A stretch of 64,000 nucleotides of DNA from Antedon mediterranea. Lineage: Eukaryota > Echinodermata > Crinoidea > Comatulida > Antedonidae. Shown piece after piece: positions 23,501-35,000 of this stretch. Under the pieces are notes generated by a model. That model ran no database searches and was not told the origin of the DNA. It was given only the letters and a program-made list of their open reading frames with translations. The translations under genes and the position numbers were made by a program. Location: positions 34,791,648 to 34,855,647 of the forward strand of contig NC_092673.1 in NCBI RefSeq assembly GCF_964355755.1, in the 5' to 3' direction. Position 1 is the first letter of the stretch. Every line of letters starts with the position of its first letter.

Positions 23501-25289
23501 ATTGTCGGTTAACTGTAATATTATGATAGCCAAGTTTATTGTCGGTTAACTGTAATATTATGATAGCCAAGTTTATTGTCGGTTAACTGTAATATTATGA
23601 TAGCCAAGTTTATTGTCAGTTAACTGTAATATTATGATAGCCAAGTTTATTGTCGGTTAACTGTAATATTATGATAGCCAAGTTTAATGGCGGTTAGCTG
23701 TAATATTATGATAGCCAAGTTTAATGGCGGTTAACTGTAATATTATGATAGCCAAGTTTATTGTCGGTTAACTGTAATATTATGATAGCCAAGTTTATTG
23801 CCGGTTAACTGTAATATTATGATAGCCAAGTTTATTGTTGGTTAACTGTAATATTATGATAGCCAACTTTATTGCCGGTTAACTGTAATATTATGATAGC
23901 CAAGTTTAATAGCAGTTAACTGTAATATTATGATAGCCAAGTTTAACGGCGGTTAACTGTAATATTATGATAGCCAAGTTTATTGTCGGTTAACTGTAAT
24001 ATTATGATAGCCAAGTTTATTGTCGGTTAACTGTAATATTATGATAGCCAAGTTTATTGTTGGTTAACTGTAATATTATGATAGGCAAGTTTATTGTCGG
24101 TTAACTGTAATATTATGATAGCCAAGTTTATTGTCGGTTAACTGTAATATTATGATAGCCAAGTTTATTGTCAGTTAACTGTAATATTATTATAGCCAAG
24201 TTTATTGTCGGTTAACTGTAATATTATGATAGCCAAGTTTATTGTCGGTTAACTGTAATATTATGTAATACTTGCAATGCACAATATTCTGATGTTTTAA
24301 AAATCTCTCTCCTTTTAAATTATTTCATGTTGCTTTAAAAAGAACGATACCACTCTCTCCTTCATATGAATTGTTTAAAATAATCTTTTTTAGGCTTATC
24401 TTTCGTATTGATATTATTAAAGTGGTCAAGGCAAGGGTGCCACAAACCATAGCCATAAAACAGCATAGGTTCAAGTCTCTTTGACCATAGGACAAGTGTT
24501 TTGGAAGGATATACAAATGTGGCAATTTTCAGAAGAGTAGAGGGAACTTTCCCGGTGTCCTGTTTCAGTTCGGCCCTGTCATTATGGACAGAAGAATTTA
24601 TGATGTGTTTACATAAATATTGTATGTGTCGTCCACACCTGTGCACAATTCAGCCAAGTTAGGTTGCAAGACACAGCTCAGTCCCCAACATGTATTTAAT
24701 ATTGGATCAGATATATGTAAAATTATTCAATTATTTGTTTTATCATTTCAGAATGTCCAGTTATTATCACAATTTATTTCACCAAACACTGGACATATCT
24801 ATGGTCAGCGTATAACAAAGTTATGTAGACGGCAACAGAAGAGAATTTCTTATGAAATAAAAAGATCTAGACGAATGGGTAGGTATAGAATAATAATGAA
24901 TATCTTGGACTGCTGCCTTATTGAATGGAATAATTGAATAAATAAAACAGTAGGTGTGTTATAAAACAAATAATGAAGGTTTATATTGTCGAATTGTGAG
25001 CATATTTCATTCGTTAAGATTGGCTGCTCTATTTAGACTCCGCTCTTCTCATATTCATTCATTATTTGTATTTTATTTTCTTTCAGGATACATGCCAGTA
25101 ATGTACCGCGATACAATCTTTTTGAAGGATCCAGATCTCTTTGGTTCCCATTACGCTGGAGAGGTGAACATTGGTGACGCTGTTCGCTTAGAGCCTAGGC
25201 CACTGATAGACTCACCTGTACAGAAAAAAACAGAAAAGAAAGAAAGATTTAAAAGATCTACCGAAAGCAAGAAAACTAAAAAGAAATGA
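17569..25289 (+). CDS. MRPS18C: Small ribosomal subunit protein bS18m (mitochondrial S18C), 5 exons
   Basis: Exons: 17569-17623, 17927-18021, 23158-23241, 24752-24878, 25087-25289; they join in frame to 564 nt, 187 aa. The product is the bacterial-S18-type subunit of the mitochondrial ribosome small subunit. Residues 1-25 (MNMFKQLLQTVCFRITRT) are basic, with Leu/Phe and no acid, as expected for a matrix-targeting presequence. The S18 core spans about residues 58-150: KCLLCQNN, then VQLLSQFISPNTGHIYGQRI, TKLCRRQQKRISYEIKRSRR and MGYMPVMYRD, the order seen in MRPS18C. After FLKDPDLFGSHY the protein continues about 45 residues into a Lys-rich tail, longer than in human (142 aa). Introns contain a LINE, a MITE and a large 37-bp satellite. 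The exon-1 Met is the first in frame; a second Met two codons on is equally possible. Confidence 0.94.
18135..18250 (+). mobile_element. MITE family A copy 5
   Basis: It opens CCACACTATCAAACTTTATG and ends AATAGTGTAGACAA, with ACTACCATATTTGGGCACAG between. It has a shortened middle and lies in MRPS18C intron 2. Confidence 0.78.
19382..20242 (+). pseudogene. LINE endonuclease region (truncated)
   Basis: The frame gives GGVGLLLSPRA, ISCYSPTNVADE, LLLIGGDFNAQIG (catalytic Asp/Asn region), QLDYLLINHKWKNS and VISDHRIVSSRI (SDH motif), the C-terminal three quarters of an AP-type LINE endonuclease. It ends at TGA 20240-20242. In the same frame stops also occur at 20252, 20261 and 20267, in a short CCCTAA-rich patch, before the frame reopens. 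The N-terminal catalytic Asn/Glu motifs are absent, so the product is inactive. Confidence 0.85.
20270..22087 (+). pseudogene. LINE reverse transcriptase region
   Basis: Open from about 20270 in the same frame as the endonuclease. RT motifs follow in order: KNGKSPGLDGIPPEVWK, GCILPFPKKGDLGKAENYRG, NGFRQGRSASSQI, LLFVDFAKAFDSV (motif A Asp), GVLQGDTLAPYIFI (motif B) and TDADYADDIALLS (motif C catalytic Asp pair, 21341-21352). The C-terminal part has YLGSNIA, RRVRFVGHSFR and RRPGRPPKSFIDQL, typical of LINE ORF2 ends. The RT domain itself is intact; only the upstream stop cluster and truncation disable it. Confidence 0.88.
22105..23157. other. MRPS18C intron 2 remainder, AT-rich
   Basis: About 1 kb of AT-rich intron with no open frame or recognisable repeat. 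A T/A tract at about 23010-23035 precedes the acceptor TTTTTTAG at 23157. Confidence 0.45.
23254..24266. repeat. 37-bp minisatellite, about 27 copies
   Basis: The unit is TGTAATATTATGATAGCCAA followed by GTTTATTGTCGGTTAAC. The array begins about 12 bp after the donor of MRPS18C exon 3 and fills the first kilobase of intron 3. A rare variant unit (GATAGGCAAG after GTTGGTTAAC) occurs at 23491 and 24083, 592 bp apart (16 units), indicating duplication of a 16-unit block. Confidence 0.96.
24267..24751. other. Remainder of MRPS18C intron 3
   Basis: Single-copy-looking sequence. A 95-codon minus-strand open frame (24362-24646) has no recognised domain and no clear splice context, so no gene is called. 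Confidence 0.4.
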
Positions 25290-25497
25290 AAAATAGAAAA
25301 TTGTAATGGAAGGTAAAATTAAGTTAATAAAAAAAAATATTAGAACATATACCTGGTTAAATTCTTCTTTGAGTTTACTCAGTTGGTTAGTCCATTTATG
25401 TAATAAATTGTATATGTTTTTATATCTGTTAGTTTGTCCAAATAATTCACGCAACGGTAAAGGTTTTTATATGCCATTGCATTGTCTAAATGGTATA

Positions 25498-26440
25498 TGC
25501 AATAGTAGATTGCATGACCCAATCATGATTCATGCAATAGTAGATTGTTTAATCTACCATTGCATGACCCAATCATGATTCATGCAATAGTAGATTGTTT
25601 AATCTACCATTGCATGACCCAATCATGATTCATGCACTAGTAGATTGTTTAATCTACCATTGCATGACCCAATCATGATTCATGCAATAGTAGATTGTTT
25701 AATCTACCATTGCATGACCCAATCATGATTCATGCAATAGTAGATTGTTTAATCTACCATTGCATGACCCAATCATGATTCATGCACTAGTAGATTGTTT
25801 AATCTACCATTGCATGACCCAATCATGATTCATGCAATAGTAGATTGTTTAATCTACCATTGCATGACCCAATCATGATTCATGCAATAGTAGATTGTTT
25901 AATCTACTATTGCATGACCCAATCATGATTCATGCAATAGTAGATTGTTTAATCTACCATTGCATGACCCAATCATGATTCATGCAATAGTAGATTGTTT
26001 AATCTACCATTGCATGACCCAATCATGATTCATGCAATAGTAGATTGTTTAATCTACCATTGCATGACCCAATCATGATTCATGCACTAGTAGATTGTTT
26101 AATCTACCATTGCATGACCCAATCATGATTCATGCAATAGTAGATTGTTTAATCTACCATTGCATGACCCAATCATGATTCATGCAATAGTAGATTGTTT
26201 AATCTACTATTGCATGACCCAATCATGATTCATGCAATAGTAGATTGTTTAATCTACCATTGCATGACCCAATCATGATTCATGCAATAGTAGATTGTTT
26301 AATCTACCATTGCATGACCCAATCATGATTCATGCAATAGTAGATTGTTTAATCTACTATTGCATGACCCAATCATGATTCATGCAATAGTAGATTGTTT
26401 AATCTACCATTGCATGACCCAATAATGATTCATGCAATGG
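25498..26440. repeat. 50-bp hairpin-forming satellite, 19 copies in exact register
   Basis: TGCATGACCC recurs every 50 bp from 25511 to 26411 without any length change. Each unit holds an inverted repeat, GCAATAGTAGATT and AATCTACCATTGC, separated by GTTT or less, plus the palindrome AATCATGATT. Variants (CATGCACTAG at 25631, 25781, 26081; AATCTACTAT at 25901, 26201, 26351) are spaced 150 and 300 bp, showing a 6-unit higher-order duplication. It starts about 210 bp after the MRPS18C stop. Confidence 0.96.
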
Positions 26441-28362
26441 TAAAGGTGTTTATCTGCTATTGCAGTCTAGATTATTTATATAATGGTGCGGTGGTAGATT
26501 TGTTTTGCCTTTGCACAAACCAACCATTACATAAACCAATCAGTCCAGCGTATTAATATACAATGATACATTTTGTTGGATCTACTGTTGCAGACCAAGA
26601 CCAAACATGCAGTGGTTGATGTTTTTGCTGTATTTGTTTGGTTTATAACTCAAAACAGTTCTTTTTATTAAGATTTTTTATTAAAATGAGATTTGATAGA
26701 TGAATATTTATGAATGTTTGTGGTGGTATAGATACCGCATCCCATAAAAGAAAAGATCTGAAAGACGAATTTGTCTCAAACAATCCGCAATCTAGCCTTG
26801 TATATTGATTATGATGCAGTCAATAGGAGAGAGAAGAGTTACTATTTAAACGGATTTGAACATATTATTAAAGCCCCATTTGTGTACTTGTGGGGATTTT
26901 AGTATTGGCGCAGATCCGTTGGGTGGGAGAAGCAGTCGGACATCCAGCATTCACGCAGTTTCAATTTTTTTTCAAAATTGTGTGTACAGTGCAAGAATCG
27001 ATGAAGAAAGCAATATTTTTCGTCCTCAAAAATCAGCGAGGAAAATTGTCATGCGTACCAAGGCTCTCTTCCCCATTTGCAGTATCTGCACCATGGATTA
27101 CATAGATATCATCTGACCATGGCTTTTCCAGAAGGGATCATCATTTAAAAAATATATTTTTAATATATTATTTATATATTAGCTGGCAAAACATACATAA
27201 TACAATTTAAATAAATAAAGAGGATTTTTCTGCTTGTTTGTATCAATAAAGTAATAAGTTATTTCTCAATGTTTGCATAAACAGTGAAAGATTTATTAGT
27301 AAAAATAAGAAATAATGATTGATATTACATAATAAATAAATGACATAATATTGAATACTACTACTACATAAGATTGATCACTAGGCTATTTTGACACCTG
27401 CATCGCATTAACAAATTAAAAATAAATGATGATAATATTAAGATAATGAAAACCAAATAAACTAGAGGCACGAATTAACTATGTTGATAAATACTGTAAT
27501 CGGCATATTTACGCCAATTAACTGCAATCAAGCACAGAGTTCGTTAAAATATGTAATGATTCAGTCTGACCAGGACGATAGCTAGATACACTATTTAAGG
27601 AGATCAATGCAAACATATTAAGTCGATTATTTACCTTGAAGATCTCGATTTATTTTGGAGTGAACTATTACCAGTTATCATCTTGTTCAAACATTGTTAG
27701 CATTCTCCGCGATTGTTACCGTCAATACGCTCATTCACGGTTTAGACCAGTAATTTCCCTATTTTATTTGTTGACCAATATTATTAACACGATAGCCACT
27801 TCTGTACAAACATGTGGCCAAAGCTAATGTCATTACCGCGCTGTTTCGTTGCTATGTCTTTCATATCATCCTTTACGTTGGATAAAAATTACCGCTTATT
27901 ACGTATAGGAGACTACTTAAGACATATGTACATTACATAAATCGCCGTTAGCCAGTCATCCGCAGTTTGTTCGTGTACTGACATACTACGAAATCGAGTG
28001 TATCTCGTTTACAAATTAAGGGTAATGAGTGAGACATCTTCAAAACTAATTGGTTTGTCATTTTAGTCCGGTGATACCAATCAAGCACTAGTTACAAGCG
28101 ATGTAATAAGTGCACCTAATGTATGTCTTTAATCGTGGAATATTGATTTTCACTCTGTTTAACTAAATATCTTTACATTGTAAGTGTAGCGGATACCGAT
28201 TTTTATGTGTCGCTTTTTATATCAGTCGGTGTAACTACGAATGATTTTCTAATTTATATAACACTTGAGAGTGATGCTATGATTCTTAACGGTGCAAGGT
28301 GGTCGTAAACTTGCCTTTTTAAATTTATCGTGACAGAGAAGATATGATGGACTTGGCATAAG
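26441..28362. other. Intergenic region between MRPS18C and the receptor guanylate cyclase
   Basis: AT-rich sequence with no supported gene. Overlapping short frames at about 26856-27116 lack domain or splice support. The stretch from about 27500 to 28362 is less repetitive and should contain the promoter and 5' UTR of the cyclase gene; no specific motif is called. Confidence 0.4.
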
Positions 28363-29041
28363 ATGATGGTTCATAAATGTTCGATATGGCCAATCATAAT
28401 AGTCTTGTTAAACGATATATTATTCTGTGGATCGGATGAGCTGTTAGTAGTAAATATTTTTCTACCGTGGAAGTCTACCGAAAAAGAAGCATACCCGTTT
28501 TTAATTGATCGAGTTAAGCATGTTATACCGCTTGTGGAAAGTCGAGCAGCAACCAGCCTAGGATCAGGACATCTGCAAATTAATTTACACGATTCTGCTT
28601 GCGATACGAGACAAGCCCTTGGTAAAACTGTGGAATGCTATGCAAATTCAACCGATATCATCATAGGTCCACCGTGTACCAAGCCCTGTATGAGCGTTAC
28701 CGACTTAACTAGTTATTGGAATTTACCTTCGATTTCTTGGTTTTGCGGAGACAAAATTTTATTTTCAAATAAAACTATTTACCCAACGTTCGTTCGAATC
28801 GTACCACCATTTTATAAAATCGCCATATTGACTCAAAATGTTATGACATTCTTCGAATGGAAAAGGGCATGTATTATCACTAAAATTGGTTCATTGTACG
28901 AGTCTTTAGCAAATGCGATCCAGGTACAAGGCTCGCAAGAAAATTCAACCTTCGAGATCATTAGCATTGAAACGTACGCACGCGGTATTAGCCGAGCTTT
29001 AGCAAGTAAAATATTAAAGAATATCAAGACCGTTTGTACAG
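28363..29041 (+). CDS. Receptor cyclase exon 1: signal peptide and ectodomain lobe
   Basis: This encodes residues 1-226. The start [20 protein letters not shown] is a signal peptide. [12 protein letters not shown] opens the first periplasmic-binding-like lobe, and [17 protein letters not shown] with [13 protein letters not shown] matches the conserved ANF-receptor hinge region, including paired Cys residues. NST, NKT and NST are potential N-glycosylation sites. The exon ends G|GTAAGT. Confidence 0.9.
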
Positions 29042-32000
29042 GTAAGTGGATTCGATTATTTGGTAGTATATCATAGAAAATAATAAATATGTGTTATAGT
29101 TTTGAAAATGGTGAAAAGGATGGGTTGTACAACAAAGAGTACGTTTGACAAACTTTTATGACATAGTCGACAAGTACCTGATATAGTCGACAAGTGTATG
29201 ATGTCCAATTTGTGACTCCGTGATGTCACAAAATCATGAGTATCTTAAAATAATAATAAAATATGGGCCTAATTAAAAATTAGACAAGTTAATTTCGCAT
29301 CGATTGCGGTAAGTTTAATAAAATGCTTGTATTGGTATTCTTTACTGTGATTATTATTCTTGACTATAGTATTATACATTTGAAAAAGATGATGAATCGT
29401 AAGCACGCAAGGTCAACATCGAGACAGAGTGCGCCGATCATGCCTCAGGAGATTCTACATCATCCAGATGCTCCCATCGGGTTGCAAAAGGTTTTCGCAA
29501 AATGAATGAATGTATTGCTGTCTTCTTTAAATTGTATGTACCGGATAATAACGATAAATGAACGCCCACAATATCGTGACAGAGTGTCCGGCATGTAGCC
29601 TCTGTCTCAAAAGAATAGGCCTATGCAACAACATCCATATAATGTTGTTCTGTATGACTATACAGGTCATTTAGATAAACCCGCCGTATGTATAAATCAG
29701 AAATGAACTTTGAAAATCGCGACAGGAGAGTTCCCGTGTTATGTGCTCATCGGTGACTGAGATTGTTGATCATCCAAAATTGATGATGCAAGTTACCTAT
29801 AACTATAATGCGTTCATATGATTTGAATTATTTTTATTCTTTCTAATTTGCATAACTCTAAATTTAATGACACCTGTATAATACTATCTAAGAATAAAGA
29901 TTATTATAATGTGTACAGAACACTTTAATGTACGTTTCTGGTAATGTTCAACATTTATCCAATTACACCTATTGCAATGGAAGTTAATTTAACAATCTTT
30001 ACCGTTGCCTCGCGTGACATACATTTCGAAACTCGAAGAAAAGTCTTATTTTGTTGACGCACTATAAAATCAAATTCGAGTACTATAGGCCTACAGTATG
30101 CGGTTCGTAGTAACACATTTTAAAGTATTAATACTCCTATACATTAATTATGAAAAGGAATATGCATTGCTTCGAATTTAATTAGAGATTAACATGGAGT
30201 CATTTGAAGATTACATTTAAATTACGTGTAATCTGAACAGTTCATGAATTCTTATTTCAGAATATTCATGGAAAAATAATTACCAAACGCTTTAGCACAT
30301 TAAACATGTGGCAGCTGCTTGTCACGTATGTGACGCATTCGACACAAATAAATCTAGTTTAGAAATTACACTATGAGCAAACGATTAAGTATGCTTTTCA
30401 CTGTACTTAACTTGTTGGTCATTTTATTACACTTGTAAACTGGATCATTAGCATTTTCCATCCACGTGATACATCGCGTCGAGCGTAGTGCGCGTTTAAA
30501 AAAAGTTAATGAATATTCTAAAGTATCAATATCTATTTCTTGATATCTTACTTAAATCGGCTTATCTTATCTTATCTTATCTTATCTTCCACCGAAATAA
30601 CAAGATTAGTCTTAGCATGAAACAACAAATATTGATAATTTAAAGCAAGGTTCCAGGGTGGAAAACCCAAAAAATCACGGAATAGAAAATAAAATATGAA
30701 AGAAAGGAAGAAAACTTTTATTGGACATGATATTTTATGACTTATTTCCCTTTAAAGATATATTGTTCCCCCTGAAAAAATAAATGTTTTTGTTGAATAT
30801 GCCATTTTAATGTCACATGCATAGTAGTTATTCACTTTGACCAAAAATGAATTGTTTACCTGAAAAAAAAAACCCGCAAACAATTTGACTGGAAGTCAAT
30901 GGGCTTTTGTTCAATCTGTTTTTTATTTTGTCTTTTTATAAGTAAAAAAATTTTTTTTTTCTACGGAAGTGATTAACTTGATAAAACCACGGAATGACCT
31001 ATTCAAAGTTTTTTTTTAAATATTAATCTTAATTTTTCATGTTTTTTGAAGAAAATAAATCTTTAACCTCTCATTCAAAAGTTGTTCAAAAGTCATGGAA
31101 TTTTTGGCTAGAAATTACTGTTAAGAAATTACGCTGGATTACATGACCACAAAAAGACGGCAACGTAGATCATACAATGGTATAATGCTTGAACTTATAA
31201 TTCAATAAGTGACAATTATCTTAAAAGCTTTGTCTACACTATCAAACTTTATGTGACAAAAACATGTGACCATATATGGACAAGATGATGTCATATCCCT
31301 ATCATATTTAAGCATATATCACTACCATATTTGGGCACATCACACTTTTTTGTTGTCAAACTAGTTTGATAGTGTAGACAAAGCTTAAGTTTCACAAGTT
31401 TGACGGTCGCAAAAACAACTTACTAAATATATATATATATATATATATTCGTCAACATGATTTACAAAAAAAGTAGCCTAAAGTTTTTTTTATCTTTGCC
31501 CAATTTTTCAGTTTAGGAATGATTAGTCATAGGCCTACCATTTAAAACAGTTTTTTAACATTTTAGTCTATATGTTGTATCAAACAGTAATGTTTTATAT
31601 TCCGTGCAGTTATCTGGTTGATAGTTGGTGGAGTAACTATTATATTAAACAGTAATGTTTTATTCCGTGCAGTTATCTGGTTGATAGTTGGTGGAGTAAC
31701 TATTATATTAAACAGTAATGTTTTATTCCGTGCAGTTATCTGGTTGATAGTTGGTGGAGTAACTATTGTATTAAACAGTAATGTTTTATTCCGTGCAGTT
31801 ATCTGGTTGATAGTTGGTGGAGTAACTACAAATGAGGAAGATGTCCAGATGTTTATGTTGGCGTCCAGTGATCTCGGAATGACGTCAGGAGAATTTGTAT
31901 TTATTCATTTTGATCTGGTTCCCGAGTTGACAAACATGACGAAACGATGGCAGACTATCGGTCCGATATTGAATCAGAACAACGAAAGAAAAATAAGGGA

Positions 32001-35000
32001 CGCATTCGACACATTGTTAACCATTACTTTCAAGTAAAATAATTTTTCATATTTATTTGTTATACTGTAGTTTAAAAGTAAAGACACAACCTACCCCACT
32101 CAGTACGAATGAAAATGCTTCTTTGATGAGATTTGAACTCATGTTTACAGATCACTTACCTGGAATCATTACGTCCTATCCCCCTTCCTCCACCTATAAT
32201 TTCTAAACCGTTGTCTGATAGCTTTTTGGAAGTCATTCTTTATTAATAGGCCTCTGTAACTTACAAATCTATCCTACAACACAAATCATGCACGCACCTT
32301 TTTTCCTAGTTTAAACTAAATAGCAAATATAGCCTACAATCATGAAGAAATAATATATATAATAACTTATTTCCAATGAGTTGATTGATTGATTATGTTG
32401 TACTAGGCATTATCCTATTTGTATCTGCACGTTACTTACAGGTTACCAACAGACGGTCGAATTGAGAAAATGAACGACGTACAACCTAAGGCACAGGTAG
32501 TAGAAGGTCATTTGTGACGGTTATTAGTTATTAAAATAATATTTTAGTACCTTATATGTGTGTAGATGATGGATGGTGATTATGACGACGTAATTACAAT
32601 GATGATGATTAAGCTGACGATTTATTATTTTCGATACAAACGCTAATGATGAAACTAAAAATGTGTAAATAATAAACACATAAGGAATAATGATAATTTA
32701 ATAGATTTATAGTTCAGTGTTTTATTCAAACCACCACAGTATGAAACTGCAGATGCATTTAAATAAAATGACAAATATAGACTTCGATATAAACAATTAA
32801 ATTTAAATCTTAAATTCAAAATATTTTATTCTGAAGACTTTGAAATATTAGTTTCCCATTGTTTCTAAGCCGGATCTAACTTATAATCAGTAACAATTGT
32901 AACAACAACGTTATATAGATTCTTTCATTTAGGCCTAAATTGCTATTTGACAACGTTTAAACATTTTAAACAGTTATTGTACTTGCGTCACTGTTTAATA
33001 ACCACTGATTGTTATAAAATATGATTAATATACAATGTTTACCACTACATGATAATGGCACTTTCATTGAAAGTTTAAAGAAATAACATACATACATACA
33101 GAAAATATATATGAAGGCGGTTGGCTGAAAATCAGTAAATCTTTACTTCATTTTTGAAAGCGCAGTTTTGAATAGTAAAGGAGTAGTTCATTCTATAACG
33201 CTCTATCAAACTTTACGTGACAAGAAATGTGATGTGCCCATATATGGACATGATGACATTATATCACTACCATATGTGGGCATATCACTACCACATTTGG
33301 GAACATCACACTTTTTTTGTCAAACTAGTTTGATAGTGTAGACAGACCTTTTAGTAGCATTATAAAAATGTTCGCAACAGATGTTTTATAACAATATGTA
33401 ACCCGAAGTTTGCCTTTAATTGTCTTTTCAGAATCCCAGTATTATGGCTGCTTATCTATACGATGCTGTTATACTGTATGTAAACACAGTTGTTTCAAGT
33501 AGCTTATCATCACACGATGGATACGCGGTCGGCAGGTCACTCAAGACCACAGCATTTGAAGGTGTGTACTGTACAAATAGAGTGTTGACAAAGTGCGAGG
33601 CAGCGAGGCACGCGAGGCAAGCGGGGCATGCCAAATATTTGTGCGAGGCATCATTTTATCATTTCCAAAAGTGCGAGGCATGCGAGGCATATAGTTTACA
33701 ATTTCAAAAAGGTGCGAGGCATATCTTAACGTGCTATTATGCTATATTATAGGCCTAATAATCAATCGATACAAGCGTATCTAAATAGATTCGTGTATAC
33801 ACTCATCATGTTGTTTATTTTTATGTAACGATTGTTTTTTCATTCAAGTCATATCGTGTCAAATTTTACTTTTACAAAAGTGCCCAAGCTACGGTTCAAA
33901 AATCTGAACGACAGTCTTCAACTTTCGATAAACAATAATTGTTATAGCAACACACTCATCAAATGACTGCAATGTTTGTTGGCATTTCGAGCGTGTTCAC
34001 TCACATGTCTCTCGAACATAGCAGAGTGAAAATAATATTTTGTCACACCCCTGCGCCTAGATCCGGTAGACCCGAGAGATGGAAAATCCCTCTTTACTAT
34101 TTAGCAGGTAGCGGAATGATTCAGCCCTCAGCTCAGAGGATTGTGGTGCATTCCCCTCCTATAGCACGTGGTTTCAGCAGCAACGCACACTACAGACTTC
34201 TCTCTGAGCGGCGTGCCAAAGACATTTTTGACATTCCATTCTTTAGGAACAACACGTGTACCTCTCTCGCAAATAAGGTGAACAGCAATTGCCAGGACAA
34301 GTTCAATAACACACACGTACCAGCACCCCATTGGCTGGTCATGACGTAATGCAATTTTACCGTACCTTTAGTAAACAGAAGTTAGAATACGGTACCGTAT
34401 CTTTAGCCACGGCGTTTTACTTATTGTTGTCCATGTACGTACTAATAAACCTGGCGCTAGTTTCCTTCGCTTGTATTTTTACTCCAAATTTGATAACTAA
34501 CTTTATCGTCTGAATACCACACCTTAGAAGTATACCTCATGAGTACTTTAATGAAAGAATCACATAAAAAGTAACAAATAAATCCTTAAATTAATGATTT
34601 TACAGGCGTGTTTCTCGCACACTGTTCGCGAATTTCACTTATTCAATGTTCAATATTTTTGTTTCTATGGAGCGCCAAAAGAGCAACGATAATAGAGGAC
34701 TAAAACTCAGTGGAATGCGTCAATTTCTCATGCATTTATTGGTGAAAAACACGTTTTATTTCAATATATTTAAAGTTAATTTGTCAATAAAAATGTTGTA
34801 ATATGTTACTGCTGATACTGTTCTGTTTTCAAAGAATAATAATCGATCCTAAATCAACATCACTACCTAGTCTAGACCTAGGACATCCTACTAAGGATAT
34901 TATGATGAATTTTTCTATTTTATTCTTTAAAAGGTTAACGAAACCGTGTACATTATCAACAGTAACATTTTTCCTTACTGACAGTGACAAAATCTATTGA

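Noticed and set aside
24362-24646. 95-codon minus-strand frame in MRPS18C intron 3
   Set aside because: No recognised domain or splice continuity. It could be an old gene or retroelement fragment but cannot be supported.
25498-26440. Regular repeat array resembling CRISPR spacing
   Set aside because: Whole 50-bp units are identical with no unique spacers, and the sequence is eukaryotic; it is a satellite.
26856-27116. Two overlapping short frames upstream of the cyclase
   Set aside because: Shadow frames of each other, with no domain or start context.
29323-29505. 60-codon frame with hydrophobic start in cyclase intron 1
   Set aside because: No acceptor/donor pair keeps the cyclase frame, and the ectodomain is complete without it.
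33963-34349. 128-codon frame inside cyclase intron 4
   Set aside because: Lies in the foldback element; both strands are open by composition and no domain is recognisable.
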